Positions 1-7,070 of a DNA stretch of 12,776 nucleotides are shown one piece after another. Positions within the stretch are counted from its first letter, which is position 1, and each line of letters opens with the position of its first letter. The notes beneath the pieces are model-generated. The model had not been told where the DNA came from, searched no databases, and worked only from the letters and a program-made list of their open reading frames with translations. The stretch is from JAFTYR01 sp964571375 (lineage in GTDB: Bacteria; Pseudomonadota; Gammaproteobacteria; Burkholderiales; Burkholderiaceae_F), in the NCBI GenBank assembly GCA_964571375.1, contig CAZNBL010000037.1, positions 1 through 12,776 on the forward strand, in the 5' to 3' direction. Position numbers and translations under genes: made by a program.

Positions 1-312
1 GCCTGGTTCTATAAAGACTATGAAAAGTCTCTGAGTGCGGAAGACCGTAAGCTCTACGCCGATGCCGAAACGAATGCAAAGGCCAAGCGCACCGGTCTTT
101 GGGCGGCAGACAATCCCGAAGCTCCGTGGGAGTGGAGAAAGGATAAGCGCGAAGGTACTCAGAAGGCAGCTGAAACCAAGTCTTCGGGCGGAAATCCGGA
201 CTTCGAATTCTCCTGGGAATACCTTATTTATCTCCTGATTGCCGCAGTGCTGGCTTGGGTTAAGAAGACCTACGGCATCAATATCCGGATCCGCAGACCG
301 CGCAGGAAATAA
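1..312 (+). CDS. Staphylococcal-nuclease-like (thermonuclease family) protein, C-terminal part, with membrane tail
   Basis: The first base is in frame and the reading frame runs 103 codons to TAA, so the gene starts before the window. Residues 1-46 (starting AWFYKDYEKSLS, then a helix rich in A/K/E, then GLWAADNPEAPWEWR) match the C-terminal end of the SNase fold, where AWxYxxY and GLW...PPWxxR are typical. SNase proteins hydrolyse DNA or RNA with Ca2+. The catalytic Arg/Asp/Glu residues lie upstream and cannot be checked. After a polar linker (about 47-70) comes a hydrophobic segment at about 74-88 and a very basic tail (RIRRPRRK). Such a tail would keep the C terminus in the cytoplasm and the nuclease domain outside, if an N-terminal signal peptide exists. 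The next gene begins 19 bases later on the same strand, so the two may be co-transcribed, although no functional link is evident. Confidence 0.8.
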   Translation, partial: AWFYKDYEKSLSAEDRKLYADAETNAKAKRTGLWAADNPEAPWEWRKDKREGTQKAAETKSSGGNPDFEFSWEYLIYLLIAAVLAWVKKTYGINIRIRRPRRK

Positions 313-331
313 ACCGGACGCTGAGGCAGCT

Positions 332-1279
332 ATGGACGCTTTATACGATAACTTTCTTGCGGCTTTACCGCTCTTTCTTCTGATCGGTCTGGGCTACTTT
401 ACGGTTTACGTCGGCGTCCTCAAAGTCGAGCACGGGATTGCGCTCTCGAAATTCTCTTTTACGGTAACGCTGCCGATGCTGCTCTTTAATCTTATGCGCG
501 ACATGCATAAGATGCCGCCGATTCATTGGTCGGTGACACTCGCGTTTTACTGCGGGTGTCTCACGGTTTTTCTATTCGGATTTTTGCTCTGGCGCCGCTC
601 GTTCAAACTTTCGGGCGACAGCGGCGTCGTGACCGCTATGGGCGGTATCTTTTCCAATAATGTTCAGCTCGGCATTCCGATGGTTGTTTCGCTGCTAGGA
701 GCATCGGCCGTTGCTCATATCGCCGCGATTATTTCTCTCAATGACTTTGTGATGTGGACATTTGCCACGCTGCTTGTGGAATGTATCCGCAACCGTAAAG
801 CGAATCCCGTGCAGAGCGTGGCGGCCGGAATGGTCAAAACCGTCAGAAATCCGATTGTTCTTGCCATTATTCTCGGTGCGCTTGCAAGTTTCTTCCGGGT
901 GGAACTGCCGGCTCCTGTCGAAAAATCCGTCGTCCTGCTTGCTAATTCAGCATCTCCCGTCGCACTCTTTGCCGTGGGTGTGGGGCTTGCTCAGTACAGC
1001 ATCAAAGAGCATTTTCATCTCGCAGCCGCTATTGCGGGAACGAAGCTGTTTATTCAGCCTGCCGTTGTATTTTTCTTCTGCCTTGTCTTTTCTCTCAGTA
1101 TTGAGGAAACCCGTGCCGTCTGTGTGCTTGCTTGTATGCCGGTAGCGGTCAATATGTACATCATGGCGCAGGAATTTAAAGTCACGCAGGCGGCGATGAC
1201 CAATGCACTTCTTATTTCAACCGCTTTATCTGCTCTGACGGTTCCCGTTGCCCAGAGTCTGATCGGGTTCTTCTACTGA
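332..1279 (+). CDS. AEC-family (auxin efflux carrier-like) transporter
   Basis: A 315-residue, very hydrophobic protein of the usual length for the AEC family (PF03547), inner-membrane secondary transporters of which bacterial members include malonate carriers. About ten membrane segments are visible. Family landmarks are the N-terminal LPLFLLIGLGYF helix, the polar-in-membrane motif FSNNVQLGIPM (about 107-117), VRNPIVLAIILGAL (about 170-183) and SPVALFAVGVGL. I chose ATG 332 because the protein then begins MDALYDNFLAALPLF directly before the first helix and has a GAGG-like site at 323-326. The open frame extends upstream to 239, but that extension overlaps the nuclease gene and has no family character. 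The substrate cannot be told from sequence. A terminator follows 16 bases after the stop. Confidence 0.88.
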   Translation: MDALYDNFLAALPLFLLIGLGYFTVYVGVLKVEHGIALSKFSFTVTLPMLLFNLMRDMHKMPPIHWSVTLAFYCGCLTVFLFGFLLWRRSFKLSGDSGVVTAMGGIFSNNVQLGIPMVVSLLGASAVAHIAAIISLNDFVMWTFATLLVECIRNRKANPVQSVAAGMVKTVRNPIVLAIILGALASFFRVELPAPVEKSVVLLANSASPVALFAVGVGLAQYSIKEHFHLAAAIAGTKLFIQPAVVFFFCLVFSLSIEETRAVCVLACMPVAVNMYIMAQEFKVTQAAMTNALLISTALSALTVPVAQSLIGFFY

Positions 1280-1295
1280 GACGACGGCAGGTAAT

Positions 1296-1327
1296 AAAAA
1301 AGCCTTCGGTTTTCCGAAGGCTTTTTT
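1296..1327. terminator. Bidirectional intrinsic terminator between convergent genes
   Basis: Perfect 14-bp inverted repeat: AAAAAAGCCTTCGG (1296-1309), loop TTTT (1310-1313), then CCGAAGGCTTTTTT (1314-1327). The GC core is flanked by an A-tract on the left and a T-tract on the right, so it works as a terminator in both directions. It serves the AEC transporter from the left and the antiporter from the right. Confidence 0.95.
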
Positions 1328-1343
1328 GTCAGAAGCGAATCCG

Positions 1344-2918
1344 TCAGGCGGTCAGACCTTCTTTACGGAGTTCGTTTTCGTACTTATGAATATTGAAGCT
1401 GTACTTCCACATGACTGCCAGGGCAACGGCAAATGTGAGGAAGGTGGCGCCGAAACTCATAATCCAGCTGCCCTTGGTCATACCGGCAACCAGATAACCG
1501 ACTGCACAGCAGGTAGCGACGAACCAAGCGTACGGAATCTGTGTGGAGACGTGAGCTACGTGCTGACAGCTGCAGCCCGCACTCGAAAGAATCGTTGTAT
1601 CCGAAATCGGAGAACAGTGGTCGCCGAAGACGGCACCGGCCAGCGTAGCGGACAGACAAACGATTGTGAGGGAGGGATCCACGGCCTGCGCAACCGGAAC
1701 GGCGATCGGAATAAGAATACCGAAAGTACCCCAGGCAGTACCTGTGGAGAAGCTCAGGAATGCGGCGATCATGAAGATCACGACCGGCAGGAAGATATCA
1801 AGACCGGTGCTGCCGGCAACAAAGCCTTCGACGAAGTGCTGTGTGAGCAGCAGATCGCGGCAGACGCCGGAGAGTGTCCATGCCAGAACCAGAATGATGT
1901 TGGCGGGCAGCATAACCTTCATACCTTCGATCGTACCTTCCATGAAGTCGGAGAACTTCACGATGCGGCGCGGGATGTAGAGGATGAAAGCTACGACGAG
2001 AGCGCCGAAGGAAGCCCAGACCAGAGCCTTGGAGGCAGAACAGTTACCGAGAGCTGCGGTAAGTGTGTGGTATGCGGCGTCGCTGCCCCAGTAGCCGCCG
2101 TCATAAAGGAGGCCGAAAACGGCGAAGACGATAAGAGCCATGAGCGGAATGATCATGTCCCAGACAGTGCCGCGGGCGCTCTGAGCGTGCTTGCTGCGTT
2201 CGACGTTCTGCTGAACGACCTCTTCTGCTCGGTTCATGACGGCTCGTTCTTCGGCAAGCTTCATCGGGCCGAAGTCACGGTTGGTGTAGGAAATGTACAC
2301 CACGAGCATCAGAGAGAAGAGGGCGTAGAAGTTGTACGGGATCGTAGCGATGAAAGCGGCAAAGTCACTTTCGAAAGCGCCGGTCGACTTAAGACTCGAA
2401 CCGACGGCAGCGGCCCAGGAAGAAACCGGAGCAATGATGCAGAGCGGAGCGGCGGTGGAGTCGACGATGTAGGAGAGCTTTTCTCTCGAGACGCGATAGG
2501 CGTCCGTGAGCGGGCGCATGACGGTACCGACTGTCAGACAGTTGAAGTAGTCGTCGATGAAGATGAAGAAGCTCAGACCGCAGGTGGCCATCACGGAAGA
2601 CTTGCGGCTCTTGATTTTCTTACGGGCGATTTCGCCGTACACGCGGGTGCCGCCGGACATATTGAGAATGTAGACCAGGGCGCCGAGCATGGTGCAGAAA
2701 AGCAGAATGTTGAAGTCGACCTTTTCACCCATGAGGTTGAAAGTCACTTCAACGCTTTTGATCAGCGGGTCGTCGATACCTTTACCGAAGGTATAGATCA
2801 GGGTTCCCGAGAAAATACCGAGAAGCAGGGAAGAGAAAACTTCCTTGGTAATAAGAGCCAATGCAATAGCAATGACGGGCGGAAGGATGGATAGCCAGCC
2901 GGCTGCGTATGCTTCCAT
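1344..2918 (-). CDS. NhaC-family Na+/H+ antiporter
   Basis: A 524-residue integral membrane protein with about 11-12 hydrophobic segments, of the NhaC family (COG1757/PF03553), which exchanges sodium for protons at the inner membrane. Family motifs are clear: IDDYFNCLTVGTVMRPLTD (about 121-139), VDSTAAPLCIIAPVSSWAA (152-170), STGTAWGTFGILIPIA (391-406) and FGDHCSPISDTTILSSAG (431-448), followed by HVSTQIPYA. A charged cytoplasmic loop occupies about 211-250. The ATG at 2918 places the first helix immediately after MEAYAAGW and matches the family's short N terminus; the ribosome binding site is weak (GGAA about 8 bases upstream). The gene stands alone, convergent with the AEC transporter and downstream of the efp terminator. 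Its own promoter should lie in 2919-3097. Some NhaC homologues carry other cation or organic substrates, so the exact substrate is uncertain. Confidence 0.9.
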   Translation of the reverse strand: MEAYAAGWLSILPPVIAIALALITKEVFSSLLLGIFSGTLIYTFGKGIDDPLIKSVEVTFNLMGEKVDFNILLFCTMLGALVYILNMSGGTRVYGEIARKKIKSRKSSVMATCGLSFFIFIDDYFNCLTVGTVMRPLTDAYRVSREKLSYIVDSTAAPLCIIAPVSSWAAAVGSSLKSTGAFESDFAAFIATIPYNFYALFSLMLVVYISYTNRDFGPMKLAEERAVMNRAEEVVQQNVERSKHAQSARGTVWDMIIPLMALIVFAVFGLLYDGGYWGSDAAYHTLTAALGNCSASKALVWASFGALVVAFILYIPRRIVKFSDFMEGTIEGMKVMLPANIILVLAWTLSGVCRDLLLTQHFVEGFVAGSTGLDIFLPVVIFMIAAFLSFSTGTAWGTFGILIPIAVPVAQAVDPSLTIVCLSATLAGAVFGDHCSPISDTTILSSAGCSCQHVAHVSTQIPYAWFVATCCAVGYLVAGMTKGSWIMSFGATFLTFAVALAVMWKYSFNIHKYENELRKEGLTA

Positions 2919-2983
2919 AGCGATTCCAGTAAAAAAGTGTTTTAAATAAAAGGGTTATTTCATGCGGCCGAAAAGGCACAAAG

Positions 2984-3017
2984 CAAATTTTCTGTCATTA
3001 TGACAGTAAAAAATTTG
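2984..3017. promoter_or_regulatory. Nested inverted repeat upstream of the antiporter (candidate operator)
   Basis: Inner perfect palindrome CTGTCAT-T-ATGACAG at 2992-3006, enclosed by outer arms CAAATTT (2984-2990) and AAATTTG (3011-3017). It lies 66-99 bases upstream of the antiporter start, within the only space available for that gene's promoter. On the minus strand the palindrome contains CATAAT, a five-of-six match to a -10 box, but I found no convincing -35. There is no T-tract directly after the arms, so a terminator is unlikely. The rest of the 2919-3097 gap shows no gene and no riboswitch I can recognise. Confidence 0.4.
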
Positions 3018-3097
3018 ATTTCCGTCCTTTCCCGTTCGTGCATCGGGGACAACAGAGGCGTTTTTTTTGCCTGTGAGTCCGGGGAGAAAAACAGAAC

Positions 3098-3131
3098 ACA
3101 AAAAAAGAGAGAGGTTTGATGCCTCTCTCTT
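3098..3131 (-). terminator. Intrinsic terminator of efp
   Basis: On the minus strand, a stem formed by 3122-3131 and 3105-3114 (AAGAGAGAGG paired with CCTCTCTCTT, loop of seven bases) is followed by a run of T (A-run 3098-3106 on the plus strand). It sits 19 bases past the efp stop codon. Confidence 0.92.
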
Positions 3132-3150
3132 GTTGCCGATCAGGCAGAAA

Positions 3151-3708
3151 TTACATCACGCGGGAACGGTATTCGTCTGTACGTGTGTCGATTTCGATCT
3201 TGTCGCCGGTGTTGACGAAAGCAGGAACTGCAACAGTGTGACCTGTAGCAAGCTTAGCCGGCTTCATAACCTTACCGGAAGTGTCGCCCTTGACAGCCGG
3301 TTCAGTGTAGACAACTTCGCGAACGAGGATTGTCGGCAGTTCGATGGAGATAGCCTTGCCGTTGTAGAAAACGACTTCAGCCTGCATACCGTCTTCGAGG
3401 TACTTGAGGCAGTCTTCCATAACTTCGGCTTCAACTTCGTACTGGTTGTATTCTTCGTCCATCCAGACGTAGAGCGGATCAGCGTAGTAGGAGTAGCTGA
3501 CTTCCTTCTTTTCGAGGATGATGTCTTCGAAACGGTCGTCGGCACGGTAAACAGTTTCAGTACCGGCGTTGCTCAGGAGGTTCTTCATCTTGAGCTTAAC
3601 AGTGGAGGCACCGCGGCCACCCTTGCTGTATTCGGACTTGAGAACAACCATGGGCTGGTTGTTGATCATAACGACGTTGCCGGAGCGAAGTTCTTGTGCT
3701 GTTTTCAT
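3151..3708 (-). CDS. efp: Translation elongation factor P, Arg32 type
   Basis: A 185-residue protein of standard EF-P length. EF-P binds between the P and E sites of ribosomes stalled at consecutive prolines and promotes peptide-bond formation. The N-terminal KOW-like domain (about 1-60) carries the modification loop YSKGGRGAS with arginine at position 32 (the E. coli equivalent is Lys34). Two OB domains follow. The PROSITE-type signature KPAKLATGHTVAVPAFVNTG is at 149-168, and the protein ends near DEYRSRV as expected. Start: ATG 3708, giving MKTAQELRSGN, which matches family N termini; the open frame upstream to 3912 runs into earP and is not family-like. Arg32 is the class rhamnosylated by EarP, and earP is directly upstream, 77 bases away on the same strand. 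A promoter candidate in that gap could give extra EF-P expression. Confidence 0.97.
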   Translation of the reverse strand: MKTAQELRSGNVVMINNQPMVVLKSEYSKGGRGASTVKLKMKNLLSNAGTETVYRADDRFEDIILEKKEVSYSYYADPLYVWMDEEYNQYEVEAEVMEDCLKYLEDGMQAEVVFYNGKAISIELPTILVREVVYTEPAVKGDTSGKVMKPAKLATGHTVAVPAFVNTGDKIEIDTRTDEYRSRVM

Positions 3709-3725
3709 AAATATTCTGCTTAAAA

Positions 3726-3754
3726 ATGATAAGTTGCAGGACGAAAAATGACAC
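3726..3754 (-). promoter_or_regulatory. Candidate internal promoter for efp
   Basis: Minus-strand GTGTCA (3749-3754, four of six to TTGACA), 17-base spacer, then TATCAT (3726-3731, five of six to TATAAT). Transcription would start about ten bases before the efp ATG, giving a short leader. The -35 side overlaps an inverted repeat (3739-3745 with 3755-3761). Prediction from consensus only. Confidence 0.35.
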
Positions 3755-3761
3755 TTCGTCC
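3739..3761. repeat. Inverted repeat in the earP-efp gap
   Basis: GGACGAA (3739-3745) and TTCGTCC (3755-3761) form a 7-bp stem with a nine-base loop. There is no T-tract on the minus strand, so it is not a standard terminator. In an earP-efp transcript it would be a hairpin about 30 bases before the efp start. It might stabilise or partially attenuate the message, or bind a protein at the efp promoter. Confidence 0.4.
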
Positions 3762-3785
3762 CACGGAATCTTTCCGAGAAACAAG

Positions 3786-4886
3786 TTATTTTAGCCTGTC
3801 TTCGGCAAATTTGCACAGATGGTCGATCAGAGAACCGCGATCGATGATCTGTTTTCTCCATTCGCGGATGCTTGTCTGCATCGCGGGTACTGCATCTCTC
3901 CATTCGCTCCAAAGCGGTACAAAGGCCTTGTCGGAGGTATTCCAGGCAACATTGATTTTCTTCCAGAGCTCGGCTATGTCGGGCATGGAGCGGCCGAAAA
4001 TGTCGGCGAACGCGCAGAGCTTGTCGATGTGTTCGGTTCCTTCTTTAATCGGATAGATGTTCCAAAGGAAGGGGCGAGCAACGGTCTGAGCGCGGACAAA
4101 AGAATCTTCGCCGCGGATGATAAGCGCATCGGCGCACCAGAGAATTTTTTCGAAATCCTTCTGATCGAAGAAGGGGAGGCGGACGATACTGACGCCTTCG
4201 ACCGGTTTTTCTTCAAGACGTTTGACGAGATCGTTTCCGGCTGCGCCCGGAGCCAGAAGCAGCTGAACGGGGCGCTTGTCGGAGCCGAGAGCCTCGTAGA
4301 AGTTGTCGATCCATTCTCCCGGGTAGCAGAAGACAAAGAGCGAGAAGGGATGAGCGGGATCGGCGCCGAGAGCTTTCAGAAATTCATCTCGTTCGGGCAG
4401 GAAAGCCGCTTCTCTTTCAAGAATGTCTTTTTCAAAAATAAGACCGCCGGTCCTGTCGGTGAAACCCGGGTAGAAGTAATACTTGTTGATGGGGAGCGAG
4501 GGATGCGGAGACGGCAGCAGATGCCAGTCTTCCACCCATTGCTCGGCCGACAGGTAGTCGATATTGATCCAGACGGACTGCGGAGTGCGTTCGGCGGCGC
4601 GCTTTTCATACTCCTGCGGCAGACGGCAGGCAAAGGTTTCGAGAATGACCGGTGCGGGCTCGGCGTTGAGCGCTTCGCTCCAGGCACAGATTTCGATGCC
4701 CTGGACGGTCTGAATGTTTTTTTCGGCATCGCACTCGGGCACGATTGCCGAAAGTGTCTTCAGATCGGAAATAAAGAGGCGGACGGCCGCATTTTTTTCG
4801 TTGGTCAGCATTCTTGCGATGCGCCAGCAAACGCCGGCGTCACCGTAGTTGTCGATGACTTCGCAGAAAATATCGCAGTTGAACAT
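3786..4886 (-). CDS. earP: EF-P arginine rhamnosyltransferase EarP
   Basis: A 366-residue protein of EarP length (PF10093, formerly DUF2331), an inverting GT-B glycosyltransferase that moves rhamnose from dTDP-beta-L-rhamnose onto Arg32 of EF-P in the cytoplasm. The N-terminal motif DIFCEVIDNYGDAGVCWRIA (5-24) contains the two conserved aspartates (here D12 and D16). Mid-protein are INIDYLSAEQWVEDWHLLPS (107-126) and FYPGFTDRTGGL. The nucleotide-sugar site motif IIRGEDSFVRAQ (256-267) contains the conserved Glu260 and Asp261, followed by PFLWNIYP. All key residues I know of in the family are present, so the enzyme should be active. ATG 4886 gives MFNCDIFCEV, the normal start; no clear Shine-Dalgarno precedes it. 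It is the first gene of an earP-efp pair and is divergent from uvrC. The dTDP-rhamnose genes must be elsewhere. Confidence 0.95.
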   Translation of the reverse strand: MFNCDIFCEVIDNYGDAGVCWRIARMLTNEKNAAVRLFISDLKTLSAIVPECDAEKNIQTVQGIEICAWSEALNAEPAPVILETFACRLPQEYEKRAAERTPQSVWINIDYLSAEQWVEDWHLLPSPHPSLPINKYYFYPGFTDRTGGLIFEKDILEREAAFLPERDEFLKALGADPAHPFSLFVFCYPGEWIDNFYEALGSDKRPVQLLLAPGAAGNDLVKRLEEKPVEGVSIVRLPFFDQKDFEKILWCADALIIRGEDSFVRAQTVARPFLWNIYPIKEGTEHIDKLCAFADIFGRSMPDIAELWKKINVAWNTSDKAFVPLWSEWRDAVPAMQTSIREWRKQIIDRGSLIDHLCKFAEDRLK

Positions 4887-5049
4887 AGATAGTCAGATAT
4901 AAAAAGTTGGGCGCAGCGGCATTTCGGTTGATTTTCAGCCGCATTGCTCCGGCGGATGCAAGCTTAACGGGAGCAACGACACTTTTCAAATACAGCGGCC
5001 GCCGTATTAATATTGGTCTTTAAAGAATTGCATCGAAGAGGGACCGGCA
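4887..5049. other. Divergent intergenic region earP/uvrC
   Basis: This 163-base gap must hold promoters for both directions. It contains an inverted repeat TTGCTCC (4944-4950) / GGAGCAA (4970-4976) of unknown role, and an 8-base GC palindrome GCGGCCGC at 4995-5002. For earP I find no convincing -35/-10 pair, only a TATA-like stretch close to the start. No gene is seen. Confidence 0.5.
4985..5013 (+). promoter_or_regulatory. Weak candidate promoter for uvrC
   Basis: TTCAAA (4985-4990), 17-base spacer, TAATAT (5008-5013), each four of six to the sigma-70 consensus. The start point would be about 30 bases before the GTG. The spacer contains the GCGGCCGC palindrome. Confidence 0.25.
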
Positions 5050-6948
5050 GTGACAGATACAGCTGCAGCAGAAAAGAACGCACAGGACGAAAAGAAAGAA
5101 GCGGTCGAAAAACCGGCTTTTGATTCTGCGACTTTGCTTAAGAATCTTCCTAGCCTGCCCGGTGTCTACCGCTACTTCGACGCCGACGACAATCTGCTTT
5201 ATGTCGGTAAGGCGCGCGACCTCAAGCGCCGCGTATCGAGTTACTTCCAAAAGACGCTCGCACCCCGTACTCAGATGATGGTAAGTCAGATTGCCAGAGC
5301 CGAGATCACGGTCGTCAACAGCGAAGCCGAGGCTCTGATTCTTGAATCCAATCTGATCAAAACTCAGAATCCGCGCTACAACATCCTTTTCCGCGACGAT
5401 AAGTCGTACCCGTACCTGAAACTTTCAACCGAAGATTTTCCGCGTGTCTCTTATTACAGAGGCGGCTTCGATAAGAAGAACAGTTTCTTCGGGCCGTATC
5501 CGAATTCGTATGCAGTCCGCGACACTATCGTTCTGCTGCAGAAAGTGTTCAAACTCAGAACCTGCGAGAATTCGGTATTCAACAACCGCTCAAGACCCTG
5601 TCTGCTGTATCAGATCGGCCGATGCAGCGGATCGTGTTGCGGCAAGATTACCCGGGAAGCCTACAGCGCACAGGTTAAAAGCGCCAAAGAGTTCCTGGAA
5701 GGCGGCTCTTCCGCCATTCAGGAAGAACTGATCGCGAAAATGCAGAAATATTCCGAAGCTCTGGAATTCGAAAAGGCTGCGGTTATCCGCGATCAGCTCA
5801 AAGCGATTGCGGACGTTACGCATCAGCAGTACATGGAAGCTTCGCCCGACACCAATGCCGACATCATTGCCGTGGTCTACGACGCCGGTCAGGTCTGCGT
5901 GAACCTTGCGATGGTCAGAGGCGGCCGTCATCTCGGCGACCATGCTCACTTCCCCTCTCTCGGAAAATCGTCCGAAGCTCCGACGGCCGACGAAGTGCTC
6001 GAAGCGTTTATTGCTCAGCACTATGCGGAACTTGAAGTGCCTCAGACCGTCGTGATTAATGTCTCGGAAAACGCTCAGACGGTCGATGAATGTTTTGCTG
6101 CTTACGGAGAGCGCAAGGTCAACGTGGTGAGACGTCCGATCGGTGTCAGACGCCGCTGGCTGGATCTTGCCGAAAAGAACGCTCAGCTTGCTCTTATCCG
6201 ACGCCGCCACGAAAGCACCAATCAGAGCGAGAGAATCGGAGCCTTGGTCGAAGCGCTCGGATTGGAAATCACGCCCGAAGACTATGACGACTTCCGGGTG
6301 GAGTGCTTCGATATCAGTCATACCTCGGGTGAGGCTACTCAGGCGTCCTGTGTGGTGTTCGCGCACGGCAAGATGGACAGCTCTCAATACCGCCGGTTCA
6401 ATATTACGGATGTCACGGGAGGCGACGACTATGCCGCCATGCGTCAGGTTTTAACCCGCCGTTACCAGAGAGTTGCCAACGGGGAGGCTGAGCTGCCGAC
6501 CATTGTGTTGGTCGACGGCGGACGAGGTCAGGTTCATATGGCCTGCGAAGTTTTTGACGAATTGGGACTGGATAAGTCTGTGATCGTCGGTGTCGCCAAA
6601 GGAGAAGGGCGTAAGGTCGGTCTCGAACAGCTCGTGTTCGCCGATCCCGACCGTGAGTCGCTTTATCTCGGACAGATGTCGGCCGCCCTGATGCTGATTG
6701 CTCAGATCCGAGACGAAGCGCATCGGTTTGCGATTACCGGGATGCGTGCCAAACGCGCAAAAACAAGAAATTGTTCGAGAATCGAGGATCTCGAGGGGAT
6801 CGGTCCCAAGAGACGGCAGAAATTACTCGCAAAATTCGGCAGTCTCAAGGTGCTGTCCAATGCTTCCGTAGAGGATATTGCATCGGTCGACGGTATCTCC
6901 AAGACGCTTGCCGAAAACATTTACTTGCAGCTTCACGGACAAAAATAG
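5050..6948 (+). CDS. uvrC: Excinuclease ABC subunit C
   Basis: A 632-residue nuclease of the UvrABC repair complex, which cuts DNA on both sides of a lesion held by UvrB. Domains in order: GIY-YIG nuclease (about 34-115; GVY 38-40, YVGK 51-54, R61, catalytic Glu near 99), a cysteine region, the UVR motif that contacts UvrB (about 225-258), an RNase-H-like nuclease with its catalytic triad visible as D421 (ECFDISH), D489 (VDGGRGQ) and H558 (RDEAHRFA), and C-terminal helix-hairpin-helix repeats (about 585-628, GIGPKRRQKLL). Cys172, 184, 192 and 196 have the spacing of the four cysteines reported to bind an iron-sulfur cluster in E. coli UvrC. The GTG start is supported by AGAGGGA at 5037-5043. 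About 18 extra N-terminal residues, charged and Ala/Lys/Glu rich, precede the usual start of the fold. pgsA follows after 206 bases. Confidence 0.97.
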   Translation: MTDTAAAEKNAQDEKKEAVEKPAFDSATLLKNLPSLPGVYRYFDADDNLLYVGKARDLKRRVSSYFQKTLAPRTQMMVSQIARAEITVVNSEAEALILESNLIKTQNPRYNILFRDDKSYPYLKLSTEDFPRVSYYRGGFDKKNSFFGPYPNSYAVRDTIVLLQKVFKLRTCENSVFNNRSRPCLLYQIGRCSGSCCGKITREAYSAQVKSAKEFLEGGSSAIQEELIAKMQKYSEALEFEKAAVIRDQLKAIADVTHQQYMEASPDTNADIIAVVYDAGQVCVNLAMVRGGRHLGDHAHFPSLGKSSEAPTADEVLEAFIAQHYAELEVPQTVVINVSENAQTVDECFAAYGERKVNVVRRPIGVRRRWLDLAEKNAQLALIRRRHESTNQSERIGALVEALGLEITPEDYDDFRVECFDISHTSGEATQASCVVFAHGKMDSSQYRRFNITDVTGGDDYAAMRQVLTRRYQRVANGEAELPTIVLVDGGRGQVHMACEVFDELGLDKSVIVGVAKGEGRKVGLEQLVFADPDRESLYLGQMSAALMLIAQIRDEAHRFAITGMRAKRAKTRNCSRIEDLEGIGPKRRQKLLAKFGSLKVLSNASVEDIASVDGISKTLAENIYLQLHGQK

Positions 6949-6969
6949 GGGAAATCGCACGTTTTGATT

Positions 6970-6997
6970 TTGCGAATTCGCCGGCAGTCAGTACAAT
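6970..6997 (+). promoter_or_regulatory. Weak candidate promoter in the uvrC-pgsA gap
   Basis: TTGCGA (6970-6975), 16-base spacer, TACAAT (6992-6997, five of six to the -10 consensus). A second TACAAT is at 7063-7068 without a good -35. Either could drive pgsA or a short transcript ending at the hairpin at 7071-7110. The remaining 6949-7154 sequence contains no gene I can support. Confidence 0.3.
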
Positions 6998-7070
6998 GCG
7001 CGTTTTTTGCGATTTGTATTGCTCCGACGCATCAGGCGTAGTGCTTATTTGCGCGGAAAGGTTACAATAA

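Noticed and set aside
239..331. Longer N terminus for the AEC transporter
   Set aside because: It overlaps the nuclease gene and is polar and unrelated, while ATG 332 fits the family.
1326..2894. 522-codon open frame on the plus strand opposite the antiporter gene
   Set aside because: The translation is hydrophilic, rich in Asp/Glu/Gly/His and resembles no family, whereas the minus frame has all NhaC motifs. It is a codon-bias shadow.
3044..3077. Possible terminator around the eight-T run at 3061
   Set aside because: The T run is in the loop between imperfect arms (ACAGAGGC and GCCTGTG) rather than after a stem, so it does not fit an intrinsic terminator in either direction.
2919..3097. Riboswitch upstream of the Na+/H+ antiporter
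   Set aside because: Ion-sensing riboswitches precede some antiporters, but no known consensus could be recognised here by eye.
3709..3912. Longer N terminus for EF-P (start at 3912)
   Set aside because: The extra 68 residues overlap earP, are not EF-P-like, and ATG 3708 gives the standard N terminus with Arg at position 32.
3819..4892. 357-codon plus-strand frame opposite earP
   Set aside because: EarP motifs are clear on the minus strand; the plus frame has no recognisable domain.
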